From Prevotella sp. (GTDB taxonomy: Bacteria > Bacteroidota > Bacteroidia > Bacteroidales > Bacteroidaceae), in assembly GCA_017561825.1 (NCBI GenBank), contig JAFZBK010000068.1:29183-93182 (forward strand): DNA of 64,000 nt. The letters are read 5' to 3'. How positions within the stretch are numbered: the first letter of the stretch is position 1; each line of letters starts with the position of its first letter. The notes beneath the pieces are model-generated. The model saw nothing but the letters and a program-made list of their open reading frames with translations, searched no databases and was not told where the DNA came from. This document shows positions 33,201 through 42,092 of the stretch, piece after piece. Position numbers and translations under genes: made by a program.

Positions 33201-34143
33201 GCATATCGTGAAGCAATATGTGGATATGATGGGAGGCAGCATCGACGTGACGGATAACAAACCTCAGGGAACCATCTTCACGGTAACCTTACCCATCACG
33301 GAATCCAGCGAGGCGGTGATAGAGGATATCACCGACACGGATACTTCGTTCCTGACGGAGCCTGTCAAAACCGAAAAGACTACTACGAAGCCCATCATCC
33401 TGGTGGTTGATGACAATGAGGATGCCCGGTTGTTCCTGCAACGCAGTCTGGATGATGAATACCATGTGCTCATCGCCGCAAACGGTAAGGAGGCATTGGA
33501 TCAGCTGGCCATGACGGATGATGTGAGCATCGTGATCTGTGATGTGATGATGCCTGTGATGGATGGTATCACGTTCTTCCGTAAAGTGAAGAGCGACTTC
33601 CGCTATTCGCACATCCCTGTGGTGTTGCTGACAGCCAAGAGCAATGAGGAGAACATTGTTGCCGGACTGGAAGAGGGTGTTGCCGATTATATCACCAAGC
33701 CTTTCAGCTTAGCAGTGCTGCGGTTACGTATCCGCAAAATCCTGGAGTGGACACAAAACGTACACAGTAAGGTGGCTACAGGAATAGAGATCAAGCCCAG
33801 CGAGATTACTGTGAGCTCATTGGACGAGGAACTGATCAGTCATATCATTTCCCTGATCGAAGAGAACATACAGGATACAGAGTATTCGGTTTCGCAGTTG
33901 AGTGCTGCGGTGGGCATGACTCGCGGTCATCTGTACAAGAAGCTCATGGCCATCACCGGTAAGTCGCCCGTGGAGTTCATCCGAATCATCAAGATGAAAC
34001 GCGGAAAGAGTCTGCTCGACCAGGGTAAGACCAATATCTCTGAGGTGGCCGACATGGTGGGCTTCTCTGCCAAGATGTTCGCCCATTACTTCAAGATGAT
34101 GTATGGCACCACACCATCAGAGTACTTAAGGAAACGCAAATAA
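30214..34143 (+). CDS. Hybrid two-component system regulator (sensor kinase, receiver and AraC DNA-binding in one chain)
   Basis: 1309 residues. Signal or anchor at 1-20, then a periplasmic two-bladed propeller region of reg_prop repeats (to about 680) rich in (L/I)WxGT(D/A)xGL motifs, a Y_Y_Y domain (about 690-755) and one membrane helix (about 764-785). Cytoplasmic parts are HisKA with His818 (NISHDLKTPLTL), HATPase (NLLSNAYKYN, DTGIGV, GSGLGLHIVKQ), a receiver with Asp1110 (ICDVMMPVMDG) and a C-terminal AraC HTH (about 1200-1309). Such proteins bind oligosaccharides in the periplasm and activate the adjacent polysaccharide locus, here GH3, GH9 and an OMP gene. Confidence 0.95.
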   Translation: MMKLRTILIWVILSPLLSCSTWGYFFRTVDVKDGLADNFVRDIVRDSYGYIWFSSINGLSRYDGYRFNKYMPQQFGGRNNDVTMVRETADKTLWMVCSGDLYTYVQSEDSWKKDGNDQLSALGVKGTMKVFYVDEKHNLWVATDAGLFYYDYSIKKLYDMASFSKSPVSHIVSKNGTTVVVTADHKIYEVAENKDRLTFVTQAPSVTYSRDSRVFLDSKMNIWFYDSHSLAGTQGLFSLKTRQWQQLSELAQIGNVFVNAITEDNEGNLWVGTDNAGVHIFAYQDKALGLNKVMSMNAFMTRSSHVFCFYLDDNNTMWVGSAKLGAAFADLCNPTFNLVSTGDHEDVSALVQDSKGNLWIGFDGEGIVSKTAAGGVTHFSALRGQLPSNIITSLLLRADGSLLTGTYGSGIAKYNGSAFTPIYTDYPTLKYVKAMAADIHDNLWVATVDRGVVRITPQGKTVNFTTENSSLLSNGTLCLACDSLRGMLYIGTSMGVSVYDCNKEQFVQPEQFAKLKGSYVSSLMVDHRSVLWIGCRDGLRVYSPHSDAMYHLTTENGMSHNAVRAMTMATDKITGVDGGRCVWASTDNGLTCITIHIDENRKATYKCYPFLDSDGLQNVVFSNNAALTTADGTVLLGCFTGYVSIPQEGITIHYPRLMTQFTECRVNRKEVPLSQTDFTVHYNDPFNISVSAMVPALNQKIKYLYRFEGEEEWTRAPGSTLYFVSLRPGKHVLQVKAVLPDMTESEIAELPIKVLPPFWQSKPALLFYLLLLLGAVYLIYRALSYRQRREIAMKQMEINLKKYDMEEQKIRFFTNISHDLKTPLTLVVAPLEKIREASLPAPIRTELDVAWRNARQLYDLVLELLDFRRLDVGMEKLNLKHGDIVGFVRQTVQGFAYYVMRKQIKLQMLLPQESVEIDFDENKMRRIITNLLSNAYKYNVDNGSVTVTLTTNAGPNPTLVLSVADTGIGVNDKRHIFDRFIQETHGQEQEGSGLGLHIVKQYVDMMGGSIDVTDNKPQGTIFTVTLPITESSEAVIEDITDTDTSFLTEPVKTEKTTTKPIILVVDDNEDARLFLQRSLDDEYHVLIAANGKEALDQLAMTDDVSIVICDVMMPVMDGITFFRKVKSDFRYSHIPVVLLTAKSNEENIVAGLEEGVADYITKPFSLAVLRLRIRKILEWTQNVHSKVATGIEIKPSEITVSSLDEELISHIISLIEENIQDTEYSVSQLSAAVGMTRGHLYKKLMAITGKSPVEFIRIIKMKRGKSLLDQGKTNISEVADMVGFSAKMFAHYFKMMYGTTPSEYLRKRK

Positions 34144-34146
34144 TAG

Positions 34147-34185
34147 AATTGAAAAATTGAAGAATTGAAAAGTTGAAAAATTAAA
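34147..34185 (+). repeat. AATTGAAAA/GAATTGAAG word array
   Basis: Four GAA(A/G)AATTGAA-type words fill the spacer between the hybrid regulator stop and the GH3 start at 34197. The same word is used at 60625-60680. Confidence 0.65.
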
Positions 34186-34196
34186 GAATAACATAT

Positions 34197-36431
34197 ATGA
34201 CAAACAAGAAACAAAAAATCCTGTTAACGACAGTCGTTGCGCTCACTGTCGTCATACAGGTAGTAGCCCAACCCTCGGCTGTGGGGAAGTATTCCACACG
34301 CCTGTTGGGAAACGAGCAGCAGATTGAGTCCATCATCAAGAGCATGACCCTCGAAGAGAAGATAGACATGCTTCACGGCAAGAATATGTTCTCCTCGGCA
34401 GGCATCCCGCGATTAAACATTGCGGATGTGGAATATGCCGACGGTCCTTTCGGTATTCGTGAGGAGATGGAGCCGCACTCATGGAACTCCGCCCACCTCA
34501 CTACCGACTCTGCCACATTCTTCCCCACAGGCTCTGCCTTGGCGGCCACATGGAGCACCGAATGGGCTTATGCCTACGGACGAGGAATGAGTCGTGAGGC
34601 CCGACTGCGTGGAAAGGATATGATTCTCGGTCCTGCCATCAACATACAGCGTGTTCCTACTGGAGGACGAACCTATGAGTACCTGAGCGAGGATCCTCTG
34701 CTCAGTGGTGCCTTGGCCGTAGCCTATACCCGAGGAGCGCAGGAGGATGGAACAGCGGTGTGTCTGAAGCACTATGCCCTGAACAACCAGGAGGATTACC
34801 GCGGTTTCGTGGATGTGCATATCTCTGACAGGGCCATGCACGAGATCTATCTACGACCCTTTGAGATGGCTGTGCGCGAGGCAGATGCCTGGGGTGTGAT
34901 GGCTGCCTATAACAAGGTGAACGGGCGGTGGTGCTCTGAGAACGAGAAACTGCTCAATACCATCCTCCGTCAGCAGTGGGGATTCCCGGGAATGGTGATC
35001 AGCGACTGGGGCGGCGTACATTCTACAGTGGATGCTGTTACGTCGGGTATGAACGTGGAGATGCCTGGCAGTCGTTTCATGGGTAAGGCCCTGCTCGATT
35101 CCGTGATGGCGGGTAAGGTGAGCGAGGAGGTGATCAACCAGCGTGTCAGGGAGATTCTCCGTGTAAGATTCACCGTAAAACCCATCGCAAAGGAAGAGGC
35201 CAACCGTCGTCCGGTAGGTAATGCCGAGGAGATGCAGGTAGCCTTAGAGGTGGCCCGACGCTCCATCGTGCTGTTGAAGAATGAGAACTTATTACCCATC
35301 AATACTAAACGTACCAAGACGATTGCCGTTATCGGTGAGAATGCGGTTACCAAGATGGCCTTGGGTGGTGTGGGCGCTGGTGTGAAAACCCGCAAGGAGA
35401 TCACTCCGCTGGAAGGCTTGCAGGAAGCACTGGGTAACAACGTGAAGATTACCTATGCGCCTGGTTACAAGGGCTTCAGTCGTGGGGGGCGTGGTAGAAG
35501 TCAGGCTCCTCAGCAGGAAGTGGATCAGGAACTGCTTGCTCAGGCTGTGGAAGTAGCCCAACAAGCCGACCTCGTCATCTTCTTCGCAGGTAACAACCGT
35601 AAGGTGGAGACGGAGGGTTCTGACCGCAAGACTATCACCTTGCCCTCAGCACAGGATGAGGTGGCTTCGGCGTTGGCCAAAGCGAACAAACGAATGATCA
35701 CTGTTATCGTATCTGGTTGTCCGGTGGATGTGAGTACGATAAGCACTGTGTCTGGTGCATTGGTGGCATCATGGTTCAATGGCTCCATGGGCGGACAGGC
35801 ATTGGCAGAGGTGCTTACAGGGAAGGTGTCGCCTTCTGGTAAGCTTCCCATGACATGGCCGAAGCGGTTGGAGGATGTGCCGGCATACGCTACGGGTAGT
35901 TTCCCGCAGACTGTTGAGAATAACAACCAGGGCGATATCTTCGTCGATATCACCCGCAACCGCAGCAACCAGCGTAACCAACAGCTGGTGGCTAACTATT
36001 CTGAGGAAGGGATGGTGGGCTATCGTTGGTATGATGACAAGCAGGTTGCTGTGGCCTATCCTTTCGGATTCGGACTCTCCTATGCGAAGTTCAAGTATAG
36101 TAACCTCAAGGTGGTGCCGACAAAGGAAGGATTTGATGTGCAGTTCGTGCTCACCAATAAGTCGAAGACCGCTGCCGAGGAGGTGGCACAAGTGTATGTG
36201 TCGCGCCCTTCTTCTCAACTGGAGCGACCAGTGAAGGAGCTGAAGGGCTTCCTGCGAGTGGCGATGAAAGCTGGCGAGCGGAAGACCGTTACTGTTCCGA
36301 TTCGTCGTGCCGATCTCTGTCACTGGGATGAGGCGTCACAGTCGTGGGCGTTGGAGCCAGGAAGTCTTACCATTCTTGTTGGCGGCTCATCGGATAACCT
36401 GCCATTGACACAAAGTACAGAAATCAAATAA
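34197..36431 (+). CDS. Secreted beta-glucosidase-like glycoside hydrolase (GH3)
   Basis: 744 residues. The signal peptide ends VVA before Gln25. The GH3 N-domain (about 45-340) contains the nucleophile Asp270 in VISDWGGVHS and KHYALNNQE (substrate-binding KH); the GH3 C-domain (about 375-600) follows, then an FN3-like domain (about 650-740). It should release terminal beta-linked glucose or xylose. Two basic, Gln-rich insertions occur (GGRGRSQAPQQ near residue 428 and NRSNQRNQQ near 588). The next gene, a GH9 enzyme, begins 8 bp later, so the two probably degrade one beta-glucan. Confidence 0.93.
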   Translation: MTNKKQKILLTTVVALTVVIQVVAQPSAVGKYSTRLLGNEQQIESIIKSMTLEEKIDMLHGKNMFSSAGIPRLNIADVEYADGPFGIREEMEPHSWNSAHLTTDSATFFPTGSALAATWSTEWAYAYGRGMSREARLRGKDMILGPAINIQRVPTGGRTYEYLSEDPLLSGALAVAYTRGAQEDGTAVCLKHYALNNQEDYRGFVDVHISDRAMHEIYLRPFEMAVREADAWGVMAAYNKVNGRWCSENEKLLNTILRQQWGFPGMVISDWGGVHSTVDAVTSGMNVEMPGSRFMGKALLDSVMAGKVSEEVINQRVREILRVRFTVKPIAKEEANRRPVGNAEEMQVALEVARRSIVLLKNENLLPINTKRTKTIAVIGENAVTKMALGGVGAGVKTRKEITPLEGLQEALGNNVKITYAPGYKGFSRGGRGRSQAPQQEVDQELLAQAVEVAQQADLVIFFAGNNRKVETEGSDRKTITLPSAQDEVASALAKANKRMITVIVSGCPVDVSTISTVSGALVASWFNGSMGGQALAEVLTGKVSPSGKLPMTWPKRLEDVPAYATGSFPQTVENNNQGDIFVDITRNRSNQRNQQLVANYSEEGMVGYRWYDDKQVAVAYPFGFGLSYAKFKYSNLKVVPTKEGFDVQFVLTNKSKTAAEEVAQVYVSRPSSQLERPVKELKGFLRVAMKAGERKTVTVPIRRADLCHWDEASQSWALEPGSLTILVGGSSDNLPLTQSTEIK

Positions 36432-36439
36432 TTACAATC

Positions 36440-39043
36440 ATGAGATACTTATTATCACTATTTACGGTGCTGCTGACAGGAATTACTGTTGGTCATGCAC
36501 AGGATTTGAAGTTGAACGACCGTGAATACTTCGAACGTCAGGGAGTGAATATCCTGGTGTTCAGCAACAGTTTCAACGGTGGTTTCAATGATGAGAAGAA
36601 CTCGGGTATTGAGATTATTCAGCATGGTGTACGATCCATTCAAGGTGGTGCCGTACGACTGAACAATACGCCTGAACAGTGGGACCTTGTGCCGAAGATG
36701 ACCAGCAGGAAGGTGAATCGCGAGGATGGGAGTATTGAGGTTGCCATGCGTTATGATGATTACGACTTCGACAGTCGGGCCGTGGTAACCGCAAAGGGTA
36801 TGGCGGTGGAGATAGCCGTATGGTTGGACAAGCCCGTGCCTGATGCTTTGGCTGGTGAGGCTGGTTTCAACCTGGAGTTCCTGCCCTCGAAGTATTGGCT
36901 GAAGACCTTCATCATGGACGGTCGTCTGAACCGTTTCCCGCGCTATGCAACGAGTCAGACCATCACCCGCCCCAACAGTGAGAAGCCTCGTCAGTTCAAG
37001 GGGTTCAAGACCTACGATGATCGTGGTACGGATCGCTTTGTAGATCCCCTGCCTCTTGAGACGGGTCATCGCATCGTGATGGCTTCTGATGATCCTGAAC
37101 ACATGATCACCATCAGTTGCGACGATGCAGAACTGAAACTCTTCGATGGAAGAATGCTGGCACAGAACGGCTGGTTCGTGTTGCGCAGTGTGCTGCCGAA
37201 GGGAAAGACGGGTAAGGTGATTACTTGGACAGTGGAACCTCATGCCATTCCTAACTGGATTCGTGAGCCGAATATCGGTTTCTCACAGGTGGGCTATATT
37301 CCCGATCAGCCGAAGGTAGCCGTCATCGAGCTCGACAAGAATGATCAGCCACAGACAACCGCCTCGCTGATGCGTATCAACCCTGATGGTACCACGGAGC
37401 AGGCTTTCACAGGGAATATCCAGAACTGGGGTCCTTACTTCAAATATAATTATGTGAAGTTCGACTTCTCTACAGTCAAGCAGCCGGGTGTCTATTATAT
37501 CCAATATGGTAAGACGCGTACCAATGATTTCCTGATTGATGAGCATGTGTATGACAAGATCACTGATGCCACCACGGATGTATGGGTGCCCATCCACATG
37601 AACCACATGTATGTGACAGAGGGTTATCGTACCTGGCATGGTGAACCGTTCAAGGAGGGTTACCTGCAGGCACCGCCCAGTGATCATTTCGACCTGCACA
37701 GACAGGGGCCGACCACGGATACCAAGTACAAGCCTTATGAACTGATTCCAGGACTGAATATCGGTGGTTTCTTTGATGCAGGTGACTTTGACATCGAGAC
37801 GGGCTCGAACATCAGTGTGGTACAGAACTTCATCCGTACATGGGAACTGTTCAAGCCGCAGCGCGACGAGACCTTCGTGAGTCAGCAGCAGCGTTATGTT
37901 GACCTGCACCGTCCTGATGGTGTGCCTGATATCCTTCAGTTCATCGAGCATGGCACCCTGAACCTCGTGGCACAGGCTGAGCAGATCGGACACATGGCCT
38001 CGACACTCTCCAACTCCATCCTCGACAACTATCATCACCTGGGCGACGCAGCCAGCATCACCGACGGTCTGCATTACGATCCGAGTCTGAAGCCTTACGA
38101 GGTGTCGGCTGACGGTAAGCGCAGCGGTACACCAGATGATATGTGGGCATTCACTACCCGTAATCCGAGTCTTGACTTCCAGGCTGCCACGATGTTTGCA
38201 GCTGCCAATCGTGCGCTCACAGGCTATAACAACGATCTGGCCGCCCGTGCCTTGACACAGTCGAAACGACTGATGCAAGAGGCTACCGAGCTGATGAACC
38301 AGCGCAGAAACCAAACGTTCGAAGGTCAGGGGAACTGGGACGGCAATTTCTATAACAATGCGAATAACGGTAACAACGCGAATCGTCGTCAGAACCGCGG
38401 TCGTAACAACCGTGGTGACCTGGCCACCAATCTGCAGCTCTATGCGGCCACGAAGGAGAAGCAGTATCTGGAGAGTTTCCAGCAACAGATCTGGCAGGCC
38501 CTCGATCGTAATGTCTCCAATACCATGCAGACTGCCCTGGATGCCATTCCTTATATGGATGAGGCTTACAAGCAACAGCTGCGCCCCTACGTGGAGAAGT
38601 ACGAGGAGTATATCTCACGCTTTGATGAGCAGAACCCCTATGGTGTGCCCATTGGATTGGGTAACTGGGCTGGTGGCAATGCTGTACTAAGTTTTGGTAC
38701 AACGGTGTGCTTTGCGCATCTCTACTTCCCGGAGATCGTTCCGAAGAAAGAGGTGTATCGCGTGGCCAACTGGCTCTATGGCTGTCATCCTTACCACAAC
38801 TACTCGTTTGTGGCTGTAGTAGGCGCTACTCGTCCTAAGCAGGTGTTCTATGGAAATAACCGTGCCGACTTTTCGTTCATTCCAGGTAATGTGGCGCCAG
38901 GACTGCTGTTCCGTCAGCCCGACCATTTCGAGAACTTCGACGACTGGCCATTCCTCTGGGGACAGAACGAGGGAACGATTGCAGGTAATACACAGTATAT
39001 CATTTTTGGCTCCGCACTGAAGGATGCTGTAAATAAAAGATAA
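36440..39043 (+). CDS. GH9 family endoglucanase-like protein
   Basis: 867 residues with a signal peptide ending GHA before Gln21. Residues about 20-265 form an all-beta domain I do not recognise. A CelD_N immunoglobulin-like domain (about 272-370, NIGFSQVGYIPDQPKVAVIE) leads to the GH9 catalytic domain with the GGFFDAGDFD motif (about 443-452), GATRPKQVFYG region and the acidic NEGTIAGN near the end. An Asn/Arg-rich insertion (NNANNGNNANRRQNRGRNNR, residues about 638-658) interrupts the catalytic domain. Probable role: endo-cleavage of cellulose-like or mixed-linkage beta-glucan feeding the GH3 enzyme. The gene is followed 3 bp later by an OMP gene. Confidence 0.88.
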   Translation: MRYLLSLFTVLLTGITVGHAQDLKLNDREYFERQGVNILVFSNSFNGGFNDEKNSGIEIIQHGVRSIQGGAVRLNNTPEQWDLVPKMTSRKVNREDGSIEVAMRYDDYDFDSRAVVTAKGMAVEIAVWLDKPVPDALAGEAGFNLEFLPSKYWLKTFIMDGRLNRFPRYATSQTITRPNSEKPRQFKGFKTYDDRGTDRFVDPLPLETGHRIVMASDDPEHMITISCDDAELKLFDGRMLAQNGWFVLRSVLPKGKTGKVITWTVEPHAIPNWIREPNIGFSQVGYIPDQPKVAVIELDKNDQPQTTASLMRINPDGTTEQAFTGNIQNWGPYFKYNYVKFDFSTVKQPGVYYIQYGKTRTNDFLIDEHVYDKITDATTDVWVPIHMNHMYVTEGYRTWHGEPFKEGYLQAPPSDHFDLHRQGPTTDTKYKPYELIPGLNIGGFFDAGDFDIETGSNISVVQNFIRTWELFKPQRDETFVSQQQRYVDLHRPDGVPDILQFIEHGTLNLVAQAEQIGHMASTLSNSILDNYHHLGDAASITDGLHYDPSLKPYEVSADGKRSGTPDDMWAFTTRNPSLDFQAATMFAAANRALTGYNNDLAARALTQSKRLMQEATELMNQRRNQTFEGQGNWDGNFYNNANNGNNANRRQNRGRNNRGDLATNLQLYAATKEKQYLESFQQQIWQALDRNVSNTMQTALDAIPYMDEAYKQQLRPYVEKYEEYISRFDEQNPYGVPIGLGNWAGGNAVLSFGTTVCFAHLYFPEIVPKKEVYRVANWLYGCHPYHNYSFVAVVGATRPKQVFYGNNRADFSFIPGNVAPGLLFRQPDHFENFDDWPFLWGQNEGTIAGNTQYIIFGSALKDAVNKR

Positions 39044-39046
39044 GAG

Positions 39047-41980
39047 ATGAAATTCAAGACATTATTGATTATATTATTGGGGGTGCTGATGCCCTGCGTA
39101 GTGCATGGGCAGACAGAATACCAACGGTTAACCATCAGCGGACAGTTGTTGGATGCTGATGAGAAGGAACCGATTCTCCAGGCCACGGTACAGCTGTTCA
39201 CCGCTAACGACAGCACGTTCGTGGGTGGAACAGTGAGTGATAACAAGGGTAATTTCTCCATCGAGGCGCCATCGAACGGAACATACCGTCTGAGGATTTC
39301 CTCTATTGGTTACCAGACTATCGAGCGCGAGGTGACGTTGAGGCGTGACCAGAACCAGGAACTGGGTGATCTGCGGATGTCGCCTGAGAGTGTGATCCTG
39401 AAAGAAACGGTGGTCACGGCACAGGCTCCGCAGGTGGTGGTGAAGAAGGACACGCTGGTGTATAACCCAGATGCCTTCCGTACTCCTGAAGGCTCCGCCA
39501 TTGAGGAGCTCATCAAGCGTATGCCTGGTGCCGAGGTGGATGAAGACGGTAATATCACCGTGAATGGTAAGGAGGTGAAGAAGATTCTGCTCGACGGTAA
39601 GGAGTTCATGCTCGGTGATGTAGAGACGGCACTGAAGAACTTACCTGTCTCCATCATCCAGAATGTGAAGTTCTACGACCAGCAGAGCGACCAGGCTCGT
39701 ATCACGGGTATTGAGGATGGGGAGAAGGAGACCGTGCTCGACTTCACCATCAAGAAGGGTATGAATCGCGGATACATGACTAACCTCGACTTGGCCGGCG
39801 GTACCAAGCACCGCTATGCTTCTCGTGCTATGGGTAGCAGTTTCACCGACAAGATGCGCTTTGTGCTGATGGGGAACCTGAACAACAAGGAGGATAATGC
39901 GGGCTGGTGGAACCGTCGCGGTCTGAACGCACGGAAGATGTTAGGTATGAACCTGAACTACGACGATGGACAGAAGCTGAAGATGGATCTGAGCATCCGC
40001 TGGAACCATCGTGATGGTGACAACCAGAACGAGAATACGAGTGAGAACTTCTACAGTCAGGACTACCGTACCTTCTCGAACAACAACTCGAAGAGCATGT
40101 CGCGCAGCGATAACTGGAACGGGAATGTCCGCGTGGAGTGGAAACCGGATACGCTGACTACCATCCTAGTTCGTGCCAACGGCAGTAAGGGTAAGAACGA
40201 TGGCACACAGTCATCCCTTTCAGCCACCTTCTCGGATGATCCTTATCTCTATGTGGATGATCCGCTGGCCGAGTCATCGCTCTTCAATCCGCAGTCGCCG
40301 TTGTATCCTTATCTGGTGAACCGCAACGTGCAGTCGAGTCTCTCCTATGGCGAGAGCAAGAACGCCTGGGGAATGTTGCAGCTGTTCCGCCGACTGAATG
40401 CCAAGGGTAGGAACATCACCTTCCGTGTGGAGGGAAGCGCAGGAGATAATCAGCAGGAGAGTGCTTCGAACAATGAGGTGCATCTGTTCCGCATCAAGAA
40501 TATCGCTGGTGAGGACTCTACATACTACACAGCCCGCTACAACAGTACCCCCAGTGACAATAGTGGTTATGTGCTCAACGTGACCTACAGCGAACCGCTA
40601 TGGAAAGGGGCGCACCTGCAGACAAGCTATGAGCTGCGGTACAACCAGAACAAGAGCGACCGCCAGACCTATGATTTCAGTCATGAGCCACTGAACATAT
40701 TCTCGGGTATCGTTCCTCATTACCGTGACTGGGACGCATGGCTCTCGCCAGTATATGGAACACTGGATGGCTTCCTCGACAAGAGCCTGAGTCGTTACTC
40801 TGAGTACAAGAACTACACGCAGAACATCAGGATGATGCTACGCTACTATCAGGAGAAATACGAATATAACGTGGGATTCCTGGTTCAGCCACAGCACTCG
40901 AATTACATTCAGGACTACCGCGGAATCTATGTGGATACGGTCAGGAACGTCACGAACCTGACACCCACGCTCGACTTCCGTTATAAGTTCACTGACCAGA
41001 GCAGTCTGCGCGTCCAGTACCGTGGCGATACCCGTCAGCCGGATATCACGCAGTTGTTGGATATCACCGACGACTCAAACCCGCTCTACATCACACAGGG
41101 TAATCCAGGATTGAAACCGCAGTTCACCAACTCGCTGAATCTGTATTATAATAACTATATCAGTAAGTACAAGCGGTCCATCGTGGTGTATGCCAACTAC
41201 CGCAATACGCGGAACAGCATCTCGAACCTGGTGCGCTATAATGCCGAGACGGGTGGAAGCATCTCACGACCGGAGAACATCAACGGTAACTGGAATGTGA
41301 ACAGCGGCTTAACCTTTAACACCGCTATAGACACGACCGCCCATTGGAACATTGGTACGGACACGAGGGTGCGCTACAACAACTATGTGAGCTATGTGGC
41401 GCAGCAGAAAGCGGATGCACAGAAGAATACGACACGCTCGACAAATCTCTCTGAGCGTCTGAATGTCAGCTACCGTAACGACTGGCTGGAAATCACGCTC
41501 GACGGATGGTGTAACTATCAGCACTCCCGTAATGAGCTGCAGCCCACGGCAAATCTCGATACCTGGCAGTTCAACTACGGAGGACGGTTCTTGTTACGAC
41601 TCCCACTTGACATCGAGGTGAGCAGTGATCTGCATGAGCGTAGCAGACGAGGCTATAACGATCCGTCGTCGAACACCAACGAACTGATATGGAACGGTCA
41701 GATATCTAAGACCTTCCTGAAGAGCAAGTCGTTGATTGTGGCACTGAACTTCTACGACCTGCTGGCTCAGCAGAGCAACTACGAACGATGGGTAAGTGCC
41801 ACAGGGCGTAGTGATACCCGATACAATAGCATCAACTCGTACGCCATGTTGCATGTGCGCTACCGCCTGAATATGTTTGGCGGTAAGGTTGATACTGAAG
41901 GACGGTATGATAAGAAGTGGGGAAACAATGATCAGCGCGGTGGACAACGCGGTGGCGGTGGTCAGCGTAGAAGATTCTGA
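39047..41980 (+). CDS. Outer-membrane beta-barrel protein with carboxypeptidase-like N-domain (TonB-receptor-like)
   Basis: 977 residues. The signal peptide ends VHG before Gln23. A CarboxypepD_reg-like domain (about 28-115, ISGQLLDADEKEPILQATVQLF) is followed by a plug-like region (about 120-235, with DTLVYNPDAFRTPEGSAIEELIKRMPG) and a large barrel typical of the OMP_b-brl_3 family. A TonB box is not evident. The tail after the barrel is NDQRGGQRGGGGQRRRF. It may import products of the GH3/GH9 enzymes, standing in for a SusC/SusD pair, which this locus lacks. The final gene of the hybrid-regulator operon. Confidence 0.87.
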   Translation: MKFKTLLIILLGVLMPCVVHGQTEYQRLTISGQLLDADEKEPILQATVQLFTANDSTFVGGTVSDNKGNFSIEAPSNGTYRLRISSIGYQTIEREVTLRRDQNQELGDLRMSPESVILKETVVTAQAPQVVVKKDTLVYNPDAFRTPEGSAIEELIKRMPGAEVDEDGNITVNGKEVKKILLDGKEFMLGDVETALKNLPVSIIQNVKFYDQQSDQARITGIEDGEKETVLDFTIKKGMNRGYMTNLDLAGGTKHRYASRAMGSSFTDKMRFVLMGNLNNKEDNAGWWNRRGLNARKMLGMNLNYDDGQKLKMDLSIRWNHRDGDNQNENTSENFYSQDYRTFSNNNSKSMSRSDNWNGNVRVEWKPDTLTTILVRANGSKGKNDGTQSSLSATFSDDPYLYVDDPLAESSLFNPQSPLYPYLVNRNVQSSLSYGESKNAWGMLQLFRRLNAKGRNITFRVEGSAGDNQQESASNNEVHLFRIKNIAGEDSTYYTARYNSTPSDNSGYVLNVTYSEPLWKGAHLQTSYELRYNQNKSDRQTYDFSHEPLNIFSGIVPHYRDWDAWLSPVYGTLDGFLDKSLSRYSEYKNYTQNIRMMLRYYQEKYEYNVGFLVQPQHSNYIQDYRGIYVDTVRNVTNLTPTLDFRYKFTDQSSLRVQYRGDTRQPDITQLLDITDDSNPLYITQGNPGLKPQFTNSLNLYYNNYISKYKRSIVVYANYRNTRNSISNLVRYNAETGGSISRPENINGNWNVNSGLTFNTAIDTTAHWNIGTDTRVRYNNYVSYVAQQKADAQKNTTRSTNLSERLNVSYRNDWLEITLDGWCNYQHSRNELQPTANLDTWQFNYGGRFLLRLPLDIEVSSDLHERSRRGYNDPSSNTNELIWNGQISKTFLKSKSLIVALNFYDLLAQQSNYERWVSATGRSDTRYNSINSYAMLHVRYRLNMFGGKVDTEGRYDKKWGNNDQRGGQRGGGGQRRRF

Positions 41981-42017
41981 GGTATAACGAACAGCTTTAC
42001 TACAGTCCGTAACGTAA

Positions 42018-42076
42018 CAAACTCCCAGTCCGAACGCTTCGGACTGGGAGTTTGTAGCTTTCGGACTAGGAGTCCG
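42018..42076. terminator. Bidirectional terminator between convergent genes
   Basis: A perfect 17-bp stem with arms CAAACTCCCAGTCCGAA (42018-42034) and TTCGGACTGGGAGTTTG (42038-42054) around a CGC loop. A second hairpin CGGACT-AGG-AGTCCG (42062-42076) reuses the same words. It lies between the OMP gene and the convergent OmpA gene, a site expected for transcription termination in both directions. Confidence 0.85.
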
Positions 42077-42092
42077 CTTGTTGCGAACTGCC

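Noticed and set aside
37283-38575. Minus-strand open frame of 430 codons opposite the GH9 gene.
   Set aside because: The sense strand carries clear CelD_N and GH9 motifs. The antisense product has no family likeness and no spacer for regulation.
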